From NCBI GenBank assembly GCA_948567375.1, contig OX419755.1:39561001-39625000 (forward strand): DNA of 64,000 nt, given 5' to 3'. The notes under the pieces were generated by a model. It was not told the origin of the DNA. It saw only the letters and a list, made by a program, of their open reading frames with translations, and searched no databases. Below, piece by piece: positions 1-11,921 of this stretch; position 1 is the first letter of the stretch, and every line of letters begins with the position of its first letter. The translations under genes were made by a program, and so were the position numbers. This DNA is from Lunularia cruciata (taxonomy: Eukaryota > Streptophyta > Marchantiopsida > Lunulariales > Lunulariaceae).

Positions 1-526
1 TCATCTTTGTGTTGCTCAAAATCAGAAAAAGCAATATGCCAATCAATATTGTCTTGATCTCACTTTCAACTAGGTGATAAGGTCATGCTTTATTCTTGTA
101 CCTTCTTCTCTTGCTTGATACCCAAGTTTGTAAGTTTACAATAGGTCCATTTGATGTTACTCTTATCATTTCTCTTAATGCCTATCGACTTTCCTTTCCT
201 AGTTATATGCGTATTTATCTTAACTTCCATGTTTAAAATTTACAATTATTTTTCTAACCCATCTTCCTATTCCACTCATGTCCAATCTGCTTCTCCTCCA
301 ATCCTCATCAACAATCATGAGGCGTAAAAAATTGATTATATACTTGTACATTGTGACATCCAACATGACCACCAACAAGATATGGAATATAAGTCCTTTG
401 GAAAAAATATCCTCTCATGATGTCACATGGGATCCACTTTCTTATCTCCGTAATGAACAAATGGTCATCCAAGAGTTCAAATATTCCATGGCAACAAGGA
501 CATCACTAACTAGCAATATGGGAATA
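1..526 (+). pseudogene. Family A gypsy: integrase C-terminus and chromodomain relic
   Basis: Broken reading frames match the better-preserved stretch at 30400-30930. A GDKVML-like motif is followed by a proline-rich linker and then a decayed chromodomain start after an 'NNHE' motif near 320. This is the 3' end of a chromovirus pol gene, running off the left edge of the window. In an intact element this part of integrase helps choose the target site. The family A LTR follows directly, as expected for a 3' end. Several frameshifts and stops make it non-coding. Confidence 0.7.
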
Positions 527-933
527 TGTAATAATATGAACTTAGCAAACATGTTAGCAAAGGTTGATAAATAAGCCAAATATAGTTAAGGGTTTATGGA
601 ATGTTCTAATAGCATCTAGGAAGCTTCTTGGTCAAATGTTCTAGGAGCATTTTGGAAGCTTCTCAGTATCTTCCAAGGAGCAAGTAACTTTTACATGAAG
701 TTAATGGCTAGCTTAGCTTGTAAGCCAAGTAGGCAACTTTTGGGAAGGAAGCCTCCCTGGTAAATTCTTGGGTAACTTAGCTTGCACTCCAAGAAGGTAG
801 CTTGTGTTAATTTGTTATAAATACCAAAGCCTAAGCTCATGTTAGGCATCCAAAGTTTCCTTCACTTGAGCATTTTCAATTTGACTTTCCATTCCAATTT
901 TTCATTCTCTTATTTCTCTCTTCAATCTTTATA
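527..933 (+). repeat. 3' LTR, family A
   Basis: The block begins TGTAATAATATG and ends near TTTATA. It shares with the LTR at 18792-19154 the repeated 'aagcttct' blocks, the TATA-like 'ctataaatacc' motif (about 818-830) and the pyrimidine-rich end. It follows the chromodomain relic, so it is the 3' LTR. No primer-binding site follows it. The boundary at 933 rests on alignment by eye. Confidence 0.7.
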
Positions 934-2784
934 GTGGCAGCATCCAAGAACATTATAATAAAATGCATAATATTCTTTGATAAACGTTCCATGCTAGATA
1001 CACCTACCAAAATATTTCTAGATGTGAAAATAATGAACTAAGATTATCTATCATCAAGGAAAAGGTTGGATAATCCTAAACTTTCATGCAAATCTTAAAT
1101 ATAGCTAGAGTAGAACAAATATGAGAGATATATCTTGAGCTGATAATGTGTTTTGCCTGATCTAAAAGGTTCCAATGAAACCTCATCCATTTAAAGAATT
1201 GAGACTTCTCATCAATGTCCCACACTTGTGTAAATATTCCTAGCCAGTATGCATTTGATTGTAGATTGCATACTAGCTAGTAGATTGCATAATAGTTTAT
1301 GGTTAGTGATGCATTGGAGATAAAGGAGTTATTGATAGTTATTTCTAACATCATATATAGCTCAATATCAAGAAGAAATTAATAAGAGATAAGATCAACT
1401 TATCTAAAACCAAAGCAAAAAAGAAGTACAATGATGGGAGAATGTACACATAACCTACTAATCCAACAAAATAAACTTATAATAAAAGAATGCTCTTTAT
1501 TTATCTTGACTAAAGGATTTATAAAGTATAGGATTTGTGCACTTAAACTAATAATCCCACAAAAGAAACATACAATGAAAGAAGTCTTTTTGTTCATTGT
1601 CATTGAAAGACTTATAAGTGTATGATGTATGAGCAAGTAAGGAGCTCTAATTGTACCTTGCACATTTGATAGAAAAATGATCTTACACTTACACTTTTAA
1701 AAAAGCTAATTAAAGTATTTTTAAGAACAACATATAGTTTCTACTATTTGAAAGCTAAATAAGATACATCATCACTCTATGTATTGGTAAAGGATGATGT
1801 TGTGCTAGCTATAAATTAACACTAGCTATAGATTGTTTGCTATTGGATTTGCATCATTGAATGTGCACATGTTTACCTTGAAAGTATCATATCATTTTAA
1901 GAATTTTTAAACTTCTACATTGATATCTAGTAGTAATTTACCTATTTCCAAATTAAGAACACTTGCTTTTATTAAGCTATCAACCTACTCTTAAGTCTAT
2001 TGATGTTGAATTTGTTTCCACTAAATATTAAATGAGAGATTTTATAATGTGTGATTGGTAATTTAGTGCAGATATGCTTATCTTCCATCCTTTATAACCA
2101 ACCAAAAGAAAATTATTGAAGAGTATTCCAAAGTTGCAAACTTATGTTTATAATATCTAAACTTTCTTCCCTTTTTTGTATGTGTGGAGAAGCTTATTAT
2201 AAGAATCTTATCAATTTTATTTTCTCTTATTTCTCAAGTTGAATATATAATGGCTAATCAGCTTCATTGAGCATAAAAAGCAAGTAATTATGAAAGGTTA
2301 GTCATTTGGACAAAAAAAGGATCAAAACTTGAAAAATATCTCATTATTCTCATTGGGTACATGGTTTAAAAGAAAAAAAACTCTAACATTTTATCAAAAA
2401 AGCAAATTTAGTTTGAGCATGTATCATTTGCTAATATGCATCTTGTCTTTGTATTTATTATGCATGATATTTTCTTATATGCATTTTTTCCTTGAGTAGT
2501 TATCTTGAATGCTAGTTTTAACATAGAATAATCTTAAATATGATTCAAATATTATAATAATAGTGTTGAATTACATCTTGACCAAACAAACAATCATACT
2601 TCCTCTTGTATTGTAACTTTACTTGGATAAAATGGTTTTTTAAAACAAGTTTATAACTCGTTTCCTATTACTCATCACAAAAATAAAATTTGGGCTTTTA
2701 ATTATTAGCCACACTTGTGAATATATTGATCAATTAGAGCAAATATATATATTTTATTTAATCATTATTAATAGGAATAAAGCC
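934..2784. other. AT-rich stretch without a gene
   Basis: Very AT-rich sequence with frequent stops on both strands. The short ORFs at 1400-1663 overlap each other in antisense and resemble no family I know. No tRNA, LTR or recognisable domain was seen. It ends in AAGCC (2780-2784), which recurs at the far end of the family C element. Confidence 0.5.
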
Positions 2785-3234
2785 TGTCACGCCAATTGTA
2801 GTGTCGCATCTAGATTGCTCGGACACTGGAGTTGTACTGATAGTAGTTAGAGTTATTTCAATAGTTTCTCAAAGACTACTTTCCAACGGTCAGATTTCAT
2901 GTTTGGAGTACTGACTTCACGGTGGGGCCCACTATCACTTTGCATCATTTGCACTATCAAGTGTGCCGTCAGCGGGTTTGTTAGGGTTTTAGACCTAGCT
3001 CAAGTCCAAGGGTATACTTTCAAAGTGCAGCTCTAGAGAGTTCACTTCTCTGATGTTGAGCCTTCGAGTTCCTGGCTATGGTGGACAGAGGCCGGTGAGC
3101 GTCACCCAGATTCTCTTAGGTAGAGTGGGTGTGGCTTGAATGTAATCAATGCCCAATTATTGGCAATTTATAGAGTGACAAATCAAATATTGATTTGAGT
3201 TGAGTGGATTCAAGAGTTGTAAACAATCTGATTA
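2785..3234 (+). repeat. 5' LTR, family C (shared part)
   Basis: Starts TGTCACGCC and aligns almost without gaps to 13057-13504. Shared landmarks are 'gtggggccca', 'tctagagag', 'ctatggtggacagag' and 'gttgtaaacaatctgatta'. Similarity stops at 3234. It lacks the roughly 105 bp segment that starts TGTGGCA and flanks the 3' copy on both sides. A sequence like the initiator-Met tRNA primer site (tggtatctctaag, about 3288-3300) follows about 50 bp later, so the true LTR end may lie nearer 3286. Confidence 0.7.
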
Positions 3235-4399
3235 CATCAAAGAAGTGAAATCAGAGAGAAATTGGGTGCATGAACTTTCAGTGTTAGTGGTATCTCTAAG
3301 CTTGGTGGATCGTTTGTAGCTTGATTGAAGTTTAGTTTTTCCCTGGTGTGCACAAGCTCGTTGCTTGATGGAGATTTGGCAGTAAGGCAAACGGTATGCG
3401 GAAGTGCTGGCCAATTTTTGAACATAGAAGAAGCAAATTTTGAGCAATGGTTGTGATTGAGAGCTCAAGAGATGAAGGCATGACCAATTTGCAGCGAGTT
3501 GGATTTAGAAAGTTAAATTGAAGGTGGAGTTGTGAAGCTATTCTTGTGAATTTGTGATTTGGAGAAACTTGTGTTTTCAATTTGGCTTGAATGAAGAGTT
3601 AGCGGGGGATTTGGCAGTCAGCCAACTTTAGGGTTTATTTCAAATTTTATGTCAGATTTTGGCTAGATTTTATGTCAGATTTTGGTCAAATTTGGAGGAG
3701 TTTTGCCAAGTTGGAGGACCTTTGCAAGTTTGGAGGAGTTTTGCCATATTTTAGAGGAGGTTCAAAGTGGCAAGAAGAAATGCCTCATTTGGGCGTTTAG
3801 AGGCTTCAAGGCATAGGGCTATGGGCTATGAGAGGCTACAAAGGCCTAGAAGGGCCAACTTGATGGCGGGAGGTTAGCTAGTTTAGTATAGATCTTGGTC
3901 ATTGGTTGGCAAAATCTGCCCATCCTACTAGATTGTGCGCAATAGGGTTTGACCCCTAGATCTCTTGTTTCTAGATTGGTGCCCTAGCCAACTGGTCCAC
4001 TCTCACTTGTTGTCATAGTGACTGTGTCACTAGTATCTATACACTTGTAGCTTTGGCTAGGAGAGGCAGTTTGATCCCATTCTTGGTGATCCTGGTAGCT
4101 TAGGACTTAGATACAAACTTCTCTTATGTCAAATGCCAAATGGTGACAAAGTTTATCTCGTGTTGTGTTATGAGATGTAGGGTTTTCATTTAGATTTCTT
4201 GTGATTGGACCCACTCCATTCTTTACTTCTTGTTTGTGCACCATGTTTGTGTGAGGTGCTCTGACTTTTGAGCATTAGTGCTCTTGATAGTGAGGCTGGA
4301 ATGATGACCAGTCAGACTATCTTTGTTTCTCTCCGGTGAAACAAGAAGTGATGACTTGTAGACCGTGAGAGTGTGTGTTGTGGTAGTAGGTTACAGGTT

Positions 4400-5884
4400 G
4401 CTCTTTCCCCTAGTGTAGTTATCTCAATTAGAGTTACATTAGTGGGTGGTGCTTAGTTGGTATTGGCACTTGGTAGGGTACTTGCGGTTGCAGTTTGTGG
4501 TTCCGGTTTGCTGTTGTAGTTTGTGATTGCGGTGACTTTGTGACGATTGAGTTCTTTGGGAATTCCAAAGGACATAGCCCTGTAGTATGCAATAGGTTTA
4601 CTTGGAGTGGTACTTGGTATCAGTCTGTATCTCAAGTCCCAGTAAGGGAGGAGATTGACTCTAATTTGGAGTTTGACACAGGAGTTGATTTAGTTGAGAG
4701 TGCACTTGGTGTGTCTGCATTGTTGTTGTGGAACATGGACAAGATTTATGGGACCTCCAGAGGCCCTAGGCGTTTCTCTGGTACAATGGGTTCCATTGAG
4801 TTGGATGACTTCATCTAGGAGTTTGATAGTTGGTGTGATCTGCAGTTGATGCATAACCTAACTTTGTTTACACCCTTCATGGCATAGAAGGGGTTGTTTC
4901 AGCATCTGGAGGGTCTGCCGATGGATGACTACCATGAGTTTAGGAGAGCTCAATTGGAGGAGATCAAGTTATGGAGATAACATTGGTCTCCAAACTATGT
5001 CTCTATAACTTCAGGTTTGGTGGCCAGGAGTAGATTGGCTATGCCTACAAGTTCTAGCTTGAGTAGTGTTAGTGGAGCTAGTGGAGGTGCACTAGCTGGA
5101 GATAGTGCTACTACGAGTGGAGGTACCATTGTAGGAGGTGGTGTGGTACTGGGGTTTAACCCCATGGTGGATTTCTTCAAGTGTTTGAGGCAAAACTACC
5201 AAGGATAGCGGATTGACAAGCTGAGGAGCTTGTAAGAGTTCTTGCGGAAGGCTGGAGAGAGCCTACGCAAGGCATGCACTCGCATGAGGCGGCTGATCAG
5301 TTTCACTCAAGGAGTTATTGAGGCCCAAATAGTCTAGTTTTGGCATGGGATATTGGACAAGGAGTTGCAACATAGAGTTCGTGATGCTATGTTGTTACAT
5401 GCTACTTTGCCTACTTTGGCAGTGGTCTTTGGTTTGGTTGAGCGTATTGAGCTCAACATGGTGGAGGAGAGAGTAGTGACATCTGGATTTAGTAAGGAGA
5501 CCTCATCCACGGCTGTGACTTCTTCTAGAGTGTAGCATGCCCAGTTGGTTTTAGAGGACAGGGTGGATAGCCTAGATCCTAAGGAGCAAGTTGAGGGCCT
5601 AGTGGAGTTAGGCCCTTATCTTCATTTTGGGTCAGCAACAGCCAGTGAGTGGTGGTGTTGCTTGTTGGACTTGTGGTGGACCTCATCATCGGAGAGAGTG
5701 TACTCAGGGCAGTGGACCTAATACCTTGGGTGAATCACAACTAGCACATAGGCAATGTGAGCATTGCCACAGATTTGGTCACACTAGTGACCAATGTTTT
5801 GACCTACCCCCGGAGTTACGGAGTGGTAGGGCTGCTATGGCAGGTAGTAGAGGAGCTCCAGTTCATGGAGGACAAGGTGGTTGA
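4400..5884 (+). pseudogene. Family C gag with two CCHC zinc knuckles
   Basis: A broken open frame. The middle (5210-5550) reads as a gag capsid-like segment interrupted by stops that replace likely Gln codons. At 5656-5820 two zinc knuckles are visible in one frame. The first is C-X2-C-X3-H-X4-C (from CWTCGGPHH). The second is a canonical C-X2-C-X4-H-X4-C (from CEHCHRFGH). A Gly/Arg-rich tail follows. Gag packages the element RNA, and the knuckles bind nucleic acid. The N-terminal limit is uncertain because stops and frame changes are frequent. Confidence 0.75.
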
Positions 5885-6670
5885 GGTGGTGGTAGAAGAT
5901 CTACACTTAGGAGGGGTGCAATACCTACTCTTACTTTTGATATAGCTATAGCTACTCGGATTGAGCAATTGGAGTAGAGATTGGCTAGTATGGCCATTGC
6001 TCAAAGGAGATCAGATTCAGGTATTGAGGCTTCCACCTCATATGCTGGTGATAGAGATGCTTTGGACTTCATGTACGGAGCAACATAAGTGGATGCATTT
6101 GCAACAGTGACTAGGAGTGCAGTACGTGCTCTAGAGCCTAGAGGAGCATCAATGGAGTTGGACCCACAAAGAAGAGAGGTTGGGAGACATGTTAGACTTC
6201 CCTAGTATTTCACACTATCTGAGGCATTAAAGATGACATCCATGGCTCCTAGACGTCCCAATGCAGGTGTGGTAGGTGGTGATAGAGTACATGATGGACT
6301 ACCAGCTAGTCAGCCACCTACTACTACATAGACTAAGTCCAGCATGATGTTGGGGGCAGCTCAACTGATTATGCAACGTTCTTTGTTTTTGGCCAGTGAC
6401 ATGTTTACATTGGGAGTTGACCTAGCCTTAGTGTTCTGGTTGGTTGCCACGTTATGTAAGAGTAGGGATGATGCGGTTCCTACTACTAGAGCAGAGGTGG
6501 TTGATAGTGGAGCTGACTTGGTTGAGAAGCATGGGATCCGTTTAGTGACTAGTGGTTAATGGCAAGCAACAACGGCTAGATTGGAGGATTTGCCAAGTAG
6601 AATGGCCTTTGAGAGAGCACGGTTCACACCTAGTGTTGTCCTTTTGGATAACTAGAGGGGGATTTTCCTT

Positions 6671-7267
6671 TTGGTGGGTCCTTCAAGGAAGGTCTATACA
6701 CCACAAAGAGTCTTGTTAGACTCTAGTGCGCAACCCTTTATGTTGGAGAAGGCTGCAGTTGTCAATTTGGAGTTACAAAAGACCGATGTGGAGAGATGTC
6801 CATTTCAGATCCAGACATCTCTAGGTGGTGGTTCAACACAATACATCACATGTGGGGAGCTTGTTGTCCAGGTTCAGCCTGGTCATCCAACTAATAGCTT
6901 AGTGGTGAGAGCTCAGGCTATTGCAACAATAGCTGAGTCATATGATGTGCTAGTTGGGGGAGCAGTATTATACCCCATGGGTTTTAGTATTGACTATTGG
7001 GAGGAGACAACCTCCTATAGACCAGGTTGGCAGTCTGGTGAGAGATGGGTATGTCATCTACCAGTATGCTTCAGTAGTGGTAGTCTTGGTTCACTACAGT
7101 CCGGGACCATGGCAACATCAATTTTAGCTTTTAGTGGTGAAGTTACTTGGCTTGGTGAATTGTTGGAGGGGAATGCCCATGCAGAAGATACTCTAGTACC
7201 AAAGGAGATCATTCAAATTTGGAGTGCAAGTGGGATTGTTCCATCCACCTTGGATGTTCCATTGTAG
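6671..7267 (+). pseudogene. Family C aspartic protease domain
   Basis: The frame reads RVLLDSSAQPFML, a retropepsin active site in which the usual D-S/T-G has become D-S-S by one G-to-A change. About 80 residues later comes YDVLVGGAVLYPMGF, then a Trp-rich segment. A retropepsin would process the polyprotein. A TAG at 7265-7267 ends the open stretch, and the same frame continues into the methyltransferase domain. The active-site change alone would probably kill it. Confidence 0.8.
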
Positions 7268-7282
7268 AGTTTAGAGGAGGAG

Positions 7283-8290
7283 TTGCAGCAACATGCAGAT
7301 CAGTTGGTGCAGCATGCTTGGAGTGGAGCCTTCATACCATCAAGAGATGAGTGTGAGGATGAGCCTCCAAAGTCAATTACTTTGACATCTTTGGATACCA
7401 CACTCATTTCTTGGCAGTATCCAATAGAGGGGATATGTCTATTGGAGTTGTTTGGTGGGATTAGCACCGGACTAGCTACGGTATTATAGGCAGGTATATG
7501 AGTACAAAGGTACTTGTATGTAGAGAGAGATGAGATTGCTAGGCAAGTCTCTCTACATCATGTGGCACACTTGGCCTATCAATATCCGAAGTTATTACTA
7601 ATGCCAGCAATCAGAGGTTACCAAAAGGCCCTACTAGCAAACATTTCCTTTTTGGGGGCGCATGATCTAGAGAGATATGGACCTATTCACTTGGTGATTT
7701 TTGGATAGCCATGTTAGGGACATAAACATGCTGGCTGAGGTTTGGGTCTTTAGGATCCTTGTTTTCATGTGTTTTAGAAGATGCCATGGATACTATGATA
7801 TCTTTAGGTTCATCAATCTGTTCCTTTAGCTTACTTTTTGGAGAACGTTCCTTTGATGGGTGATTCTTGCACCCGAGTGGTGGCAAGTACACATCATGTC
7901 CATTCTTCGATGGGACATGCAATATTGTTAGATGTAGCCAAAGTGGGATCACGGGTTCATCATCTTCATCTTTGGTGGACAAACCTCTTACCCATAGAGG
8001 TTCTATAGCATGCTTATGATGGGATTCAACGACTTGACCACATCCTTGTTGATGATATCTTGGATGTTGGGCGTCAGTCTTAGACAATGGTAGTGGCTGA
8101 TAGGTCACATATGGCACTGGTGAACCTAGTTAGACAGCCTAGAGCTGCATTTCCCACACTCATGAGTTTCCCATGCTCTCATGCTTTTTGAGAGGGAGGA
8201 CTTGGACTTGTTTGGGACTTAGTTAGAACAGTTGGTGGAGCCCAACGCTGATGAGAGAGAGTGGGCAATGGGTTTTGCACCAATATTATT
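7283..8290 (+). pseudogene. C5 cytosine DNA methyltransferase domain inside the family C polyprotein
   Basis: The motifs of a C5 DNA methyltransferase appear in order. Motif I is LLELFGGISTGLA (SAM binding, about 7438-7488). An acidic motif II-like YVERDE follows near 7514. Motif IV is the Pro-Cys pair with catalytic Cys codon 7712-7714, flanked by two TAG stops. Motif VI is LENVP near 7838. The motif VIII region is AKVGSRVHHLHLWW (about 7938-7980). Motif IX-like AAFPTL lies near 8147, and motif X NADEREWAMGF near 8244. From protease to 8230 there is a single frame with stops but no frameshift; motif X is shifted by one base. The order and the LFGG motif recall DNMT3/DRM-type enzymes. An intact copy could methylate cytosines, for example on the element's own cDNA (inference). 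This copy is inactive. Confidence 0.88.
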
Positions 8291-8824
8291 GTTGTTCTAG
8301 TAGTGTTAGAGGCATCTAGGCATCAGGTGTTAGGTCAGGTTATGGACCTAAACTATTTGACCTGGATTGTGAGCCTTGGCTTGGCAGAGCAGCGTAGGAT
8401 GTGCTTGATATGCATCACAACTTGAACACTTGTGAGCCTTGTGCCTATCGAGACGATTCAGGCACATGTTGGGGGCGATGGACCAAGTGGGCATGGTATT
8501 CTTGGGACACAGCCAGTAGCTACTAGGGAGAGTGGTCTACTTAGAGTGGTCTACTTAGAGTCCATCCAGGTGAGCGTGGGCTACTTGGAACATATAGTCA
8601 ATTAAATGCTATTCCGATGCACTAAAATCCTAATCAAAAAATCAGATGATCCAACATTGTGACCCATGTACCAAAACTTCATGTTACACGTAGAAATATA
8701 ATTTGATGTATGTCCAACTATTATTTTCTCACTAAGTTGTCATTTTGTATTTATGGAAGTTAAGAAAGATATACTCTACTATCGTTACCTTTCGACATTC
8801 TTGTAGTACTTTGAGATTTGTAAC
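8291..8824 (+). other. Family C segment between methyltransferase and inverted repeat
   Basis: Partly readable in the polyprotein direction up to about 8600. It holds a short tandem duplication of 'agagtggtctactt' at 8530-8560. From 8600 to 8824 it turns AT-rich and unreadable and may be a separate small insertion. No domain was recognised. Confidence 0.4.
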
Positions 8825-9321
8825 TTAAATCATATGTCTAGCTATTGGTTCTAAGGTTCTCAAGTCTATTTCGGTTTCTGCCCTATTAGTAGAAGTACTC
8901 TTTTGGTGATACTTCTATCTGATCTATTTCAACCATCATGTATAACATCATTCTAGATGTTACCAAACCAAATTTCACATCTAGATCATATGGCTAGCTC
9001 TTGGTATTACACTCTTGGTCCATCAAGGATGCAGCTAAAGGACATGCAGAGCTTGCAACCAGAGTGGAGGGAATTTTTCACACAAAGGTTGGGACCTCTA
9101 GTGGTTAGGGGCATGACACTATTGCTCCCAAGGGTGTAATACCAAGAGCTAGCCATATGATCTAGATGTGAAATTTGGTTTGGTAACATCTAGAATGATG
9201 TTATACATGATGGTTGAAATAGATCAGATAGAAGTATCACCAAAAGAGTACTTCTACTAATAGGGCAAAAACCGAAATAGACTTGAGAACCTTAGAACCA
9301 ATAGCTAGACATATGATTTAA
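8825..9321. repeat. Large inverted repeat made of family B LTR ends (about 190 bp arms)
   Basis: Left arm about 8825-9018, right arm about 9128-9321, spacer about 110 bp. The reverse complement of 8827-9011 differs from 9135-9319 at one position by my reading, and the match extends a few bases into the flanks. Each arm is one LTR-terminal subrepeat of family B ending TGTAATACC. The right arm is the start of the LTR at 9135-9872. The left arm stands alone. The spacer reads as family C coding sequence. A transcript would fold into a long hairpin. Confidence 0.9.
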
Positions 9322-9872
9322 AGGTGAGAATTGGTTTGGTAACATCTGGAAGGATGTTACACATGATGGACTAAACAGATCAGAAAGAGGTATCACCAAA
9401 AGGGGACTTCTACTAATAGAGTAGGAACCGAAATATGCCTAAAATCTTTGAAGGCAATTTTGGAGGCCTAAACGGATGAATTAGGCCTAAAAAATGTGCA
9501 GACCCCCCCCCATCAAAGGAAAGGCTGGCCTTCCCTCCCCCCTACTTTGTCTCGTCGAGAGCTTTCCAATGGTACCTTACTCACATGATTTTGAGATTCT
9601 TACAAGAAGATTCCCTAAAAGTTTCCCTCCGGTCAAAGCTTGTTTGACCAACCAGTTAGGACCTAGACCAGACATGTCACCCATCCAAGTAAGTAATCCA
9701 AGGGTGGAGCTTGCTAACATGTCACCTATCTGTGTCCCTAATCCTATGGTGGAGCTTCCTTGACGGAGATCCTCTTTGTCTAAATAATAAAGAGAAGGTG
9801 CTCCCTTGGAGCATCGATTGTTTGAGTGTGCAATCTATGTTTTCTCTCTTCTCTTGTCCTTGGAGTATTACA
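9135..9872 (+). mobile_element. Solo LTR, family B (long form), inside family C
   Basis: Starts TGTAATACC and ends GTATTACA. It has two subrepeats about 156 bp apart ('acttctactaatag' near 9250 and 9406), then the conserved region with 'aataaagagaaggtgctcc' (about 9787-9806), which resembles a TATA/start region. AGGG lies directly on both sides (9131-9134 and 9873-9876), a likely short target duplication. No internal B sequence follows and family C coding resumes, so this is a solo LTR left by LTR recombination. Confidence 0.85.
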
Positions 9873-9884
9873 AGGGCCTAGTGT

Positions 9885-10770
9885 AGCAGCCAGTCAATAC
9901 GTCTTCCACTCCTACTACAATTACAGAGGATACTTGGGAGCCGGATCTTAGACCCAAGCTTAGTGGAGAGGAAAGACGGAGGGTTTGGAGGTTCTTGAGG
10001 AGCCACATGAGTTGTTTTGCCTTTAGTATGAAGGACTTGGGTGCTCTGAAGGGACCTAGTGTACAGATTGAGCTGACTAGCAATACACCGATATTCCAAC
10101 GTCCTTATCGATATAGTGAGATGGAGAGGACATTGATTTAGAGCCGGAGTAGTGACCTTTTTGAGGTTGGTTTGGTAGAGATTTCACATGGAGAGTATGC
10201 ACTAGTGATCGTGATGCCAGTCAAGAAGGATATGCATGGCAACTACATAGATAGGCATATGTGTGGAGATTACCGTCCTATCAACCAATAGACCAGGGCT
10301 TATTGGTATGGCCATGCCTACACCGGAGGAGATTTTTTATGTGATTAGGCATGCAAAGGTCTTCAATACTTTGGATCTTTGAGCAGGATATCATCAGTTG
10401 ATGATCAAGGAGGAAGATAAGTCCAAGACAACATTTTGGGCTATTGATCCTCACGGCAAGGATGTGTTATATCAGTGGAGGTTCTTACCGTTTGGGTTAA
10501 AGAACACTCTTGCTAAGTTCTAGAGGGTCATGGATAGGATCATAGCTGGATTGGATTTTGCTTGGTGTTATATTGATGACATTTTGGTCTATAGCACTAC
10601 TATGGAGGAGCATGAGAGCCAATTGTTGGAGGTGTTTGAGAGGTTGAGATCTCATGGACTCAAATTATATCCTGGGAAGTGTAGGTTCTTCCACAAGCAA
10701 GTTGAGTATTTGGGTCACACTATCTACCCCGGAGGACTTGGTGTTAGCTGACCAAGGTGGAGGCTATTGC
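9885..10770 (+). pseudogene. Family C reverse transcriptase domain
   Basis: Begins with a linker rich in Glu/Arg (GEERRRVWRF, near 9970). It then has a PYRYSEMER-like RT start, VKKD and GDYRPIN motifs (about 10225-10290), a LDL-AGYHQL catalytic segment with a TGA in it (about 10375), LPFGLKN (about 10488) and the catalytic YIDDILVYS intact at about 10569-10595. The stops replace likely Gln or Arg codons. RT copies the element RNA into cDNA. Confidence 0.9.
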
Positions 10771-11379
10771 ACATATTCTTTGGCCTATGGATGTGAGCAG
10801 AGTGCGAGCATTCCTTGGGTTGGCAAACTTTTAGCACCGCTATGTTAGAGGATTTAGTGTCATTGCTAATGCCTTGACAAATCTGACCAAGCTTACACAT
10901 GAGTGGTGTTGGGGAGATGAGCAGGAGAGAGCTTTTGTAGAGCTCAAGAAGAGGTTGACATCTGTTCCTATTTTGAGGAGACTGATTAGAGGATGACCAT
11001 TTCAGGTTCATATTGATTGGAGTATGTTGGGGCTTGGAGCAGTGCTCACCCATATGATGATGAGGGGAAGGAGTTTGTGATGGCCTATGCTAGTTACTCC
11101 AACAATTCAGCGGAGGTGAAGTATAGTCCATATGAGGGAGAGTGTTTGGCAGCAATTTGGGCGGTAGCACATTTCCGATGTTACCTATTTGGTAACCTCT
11201 TCACTCTCATCACTGATCATCAGCCACTGCAGTGGTCGATGGAGTCCGACAAGCTTTCAAGGAAGCTTGCACGATGGGCTCTAATTTTATATGAGTATGA
11301 TTTCACGGTTGTTCACAGACCTAGAGTGGTGAACCATGATGCAAATGGGTTGAGTAGAAACCCATGTCCAAGCCAATAG
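10771..11379 (+). pseudogene. Family C RNase H domain
   Basis: Follows RT through a connection segment (RVRAFLGLANF, near 10803). The HIDWSMLGLGAVL motif near 11010 supplies the first acidic residue. GECLAAIWAVAHFR (near 11140), a TDHQPLQW motif (about 11214-11237) and a VVNHDANGLSR end (about 11327-11360) follow. These are classic Ty3/gypsy RNase H landmarks. A clean open frame covers 11017-11379. RNase H would remove the RNA template during cDNA synthesis. Confidence 0.88.
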
Positions 11380-11921
11380 GATCAAACCGGAGCATGTTGG
11401 CATGGTAAGACATATGAGGAGATGGTGTTAGGTTGGTATGCATCAGCCTTTCTGTGTATATTTTCAGAGCCTTTGGTGGTATCTCTCTTAGTGCATACAA
11501 GAGGAGTTATTGAGGCCATAGATCCAGAGAGTGAAGATATTGGTACAGTTCAGCGAGACATTCATGATGATGTCTTAGTGATGGACTGTCTTTGCATTGG
11601 TGTTGTGGGTGGCACAATTAGAGCCAAGGAGGGAGACCGTGTTCTTTAGCAAGCTAGATGGTTCAGATTGGAGAGTAGACACCTTTTGCATGTATGGGAG
11701 GATGCTAGAGTGCAAGTAGTACCACTTCCATCTTAGAGACCATAGTTGGTCTGTCATGCTCATGAGGAGCTAGGACATTTTGGAGTACAGCGTACATATA
11801 GCTTACTCCATAGTCATTATTGGTGGTGCGGTATGCAAACCAAGGTACAACAATTTGTTGCCAGATGTGTGGTTTGTGACTAAGTTAGAGCATCATTCAA
11901 TGCTCCTACACCACAATTACA

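Noticed and set aside
7683-8117. 144-codon open frame on the minus strand
   Set aside because: It is antisense to the methyltransferase domain, whose motifs read on the plus strand. Its low-complexity Lys/Pro/His content fits a shadow frame.
8957-9189. Two 60-codon ORFs on opposite strands that start with the same 21 residues
   Set aside because: They are the same LTR sequence read from both arms of the inverted repeat, not two genes.
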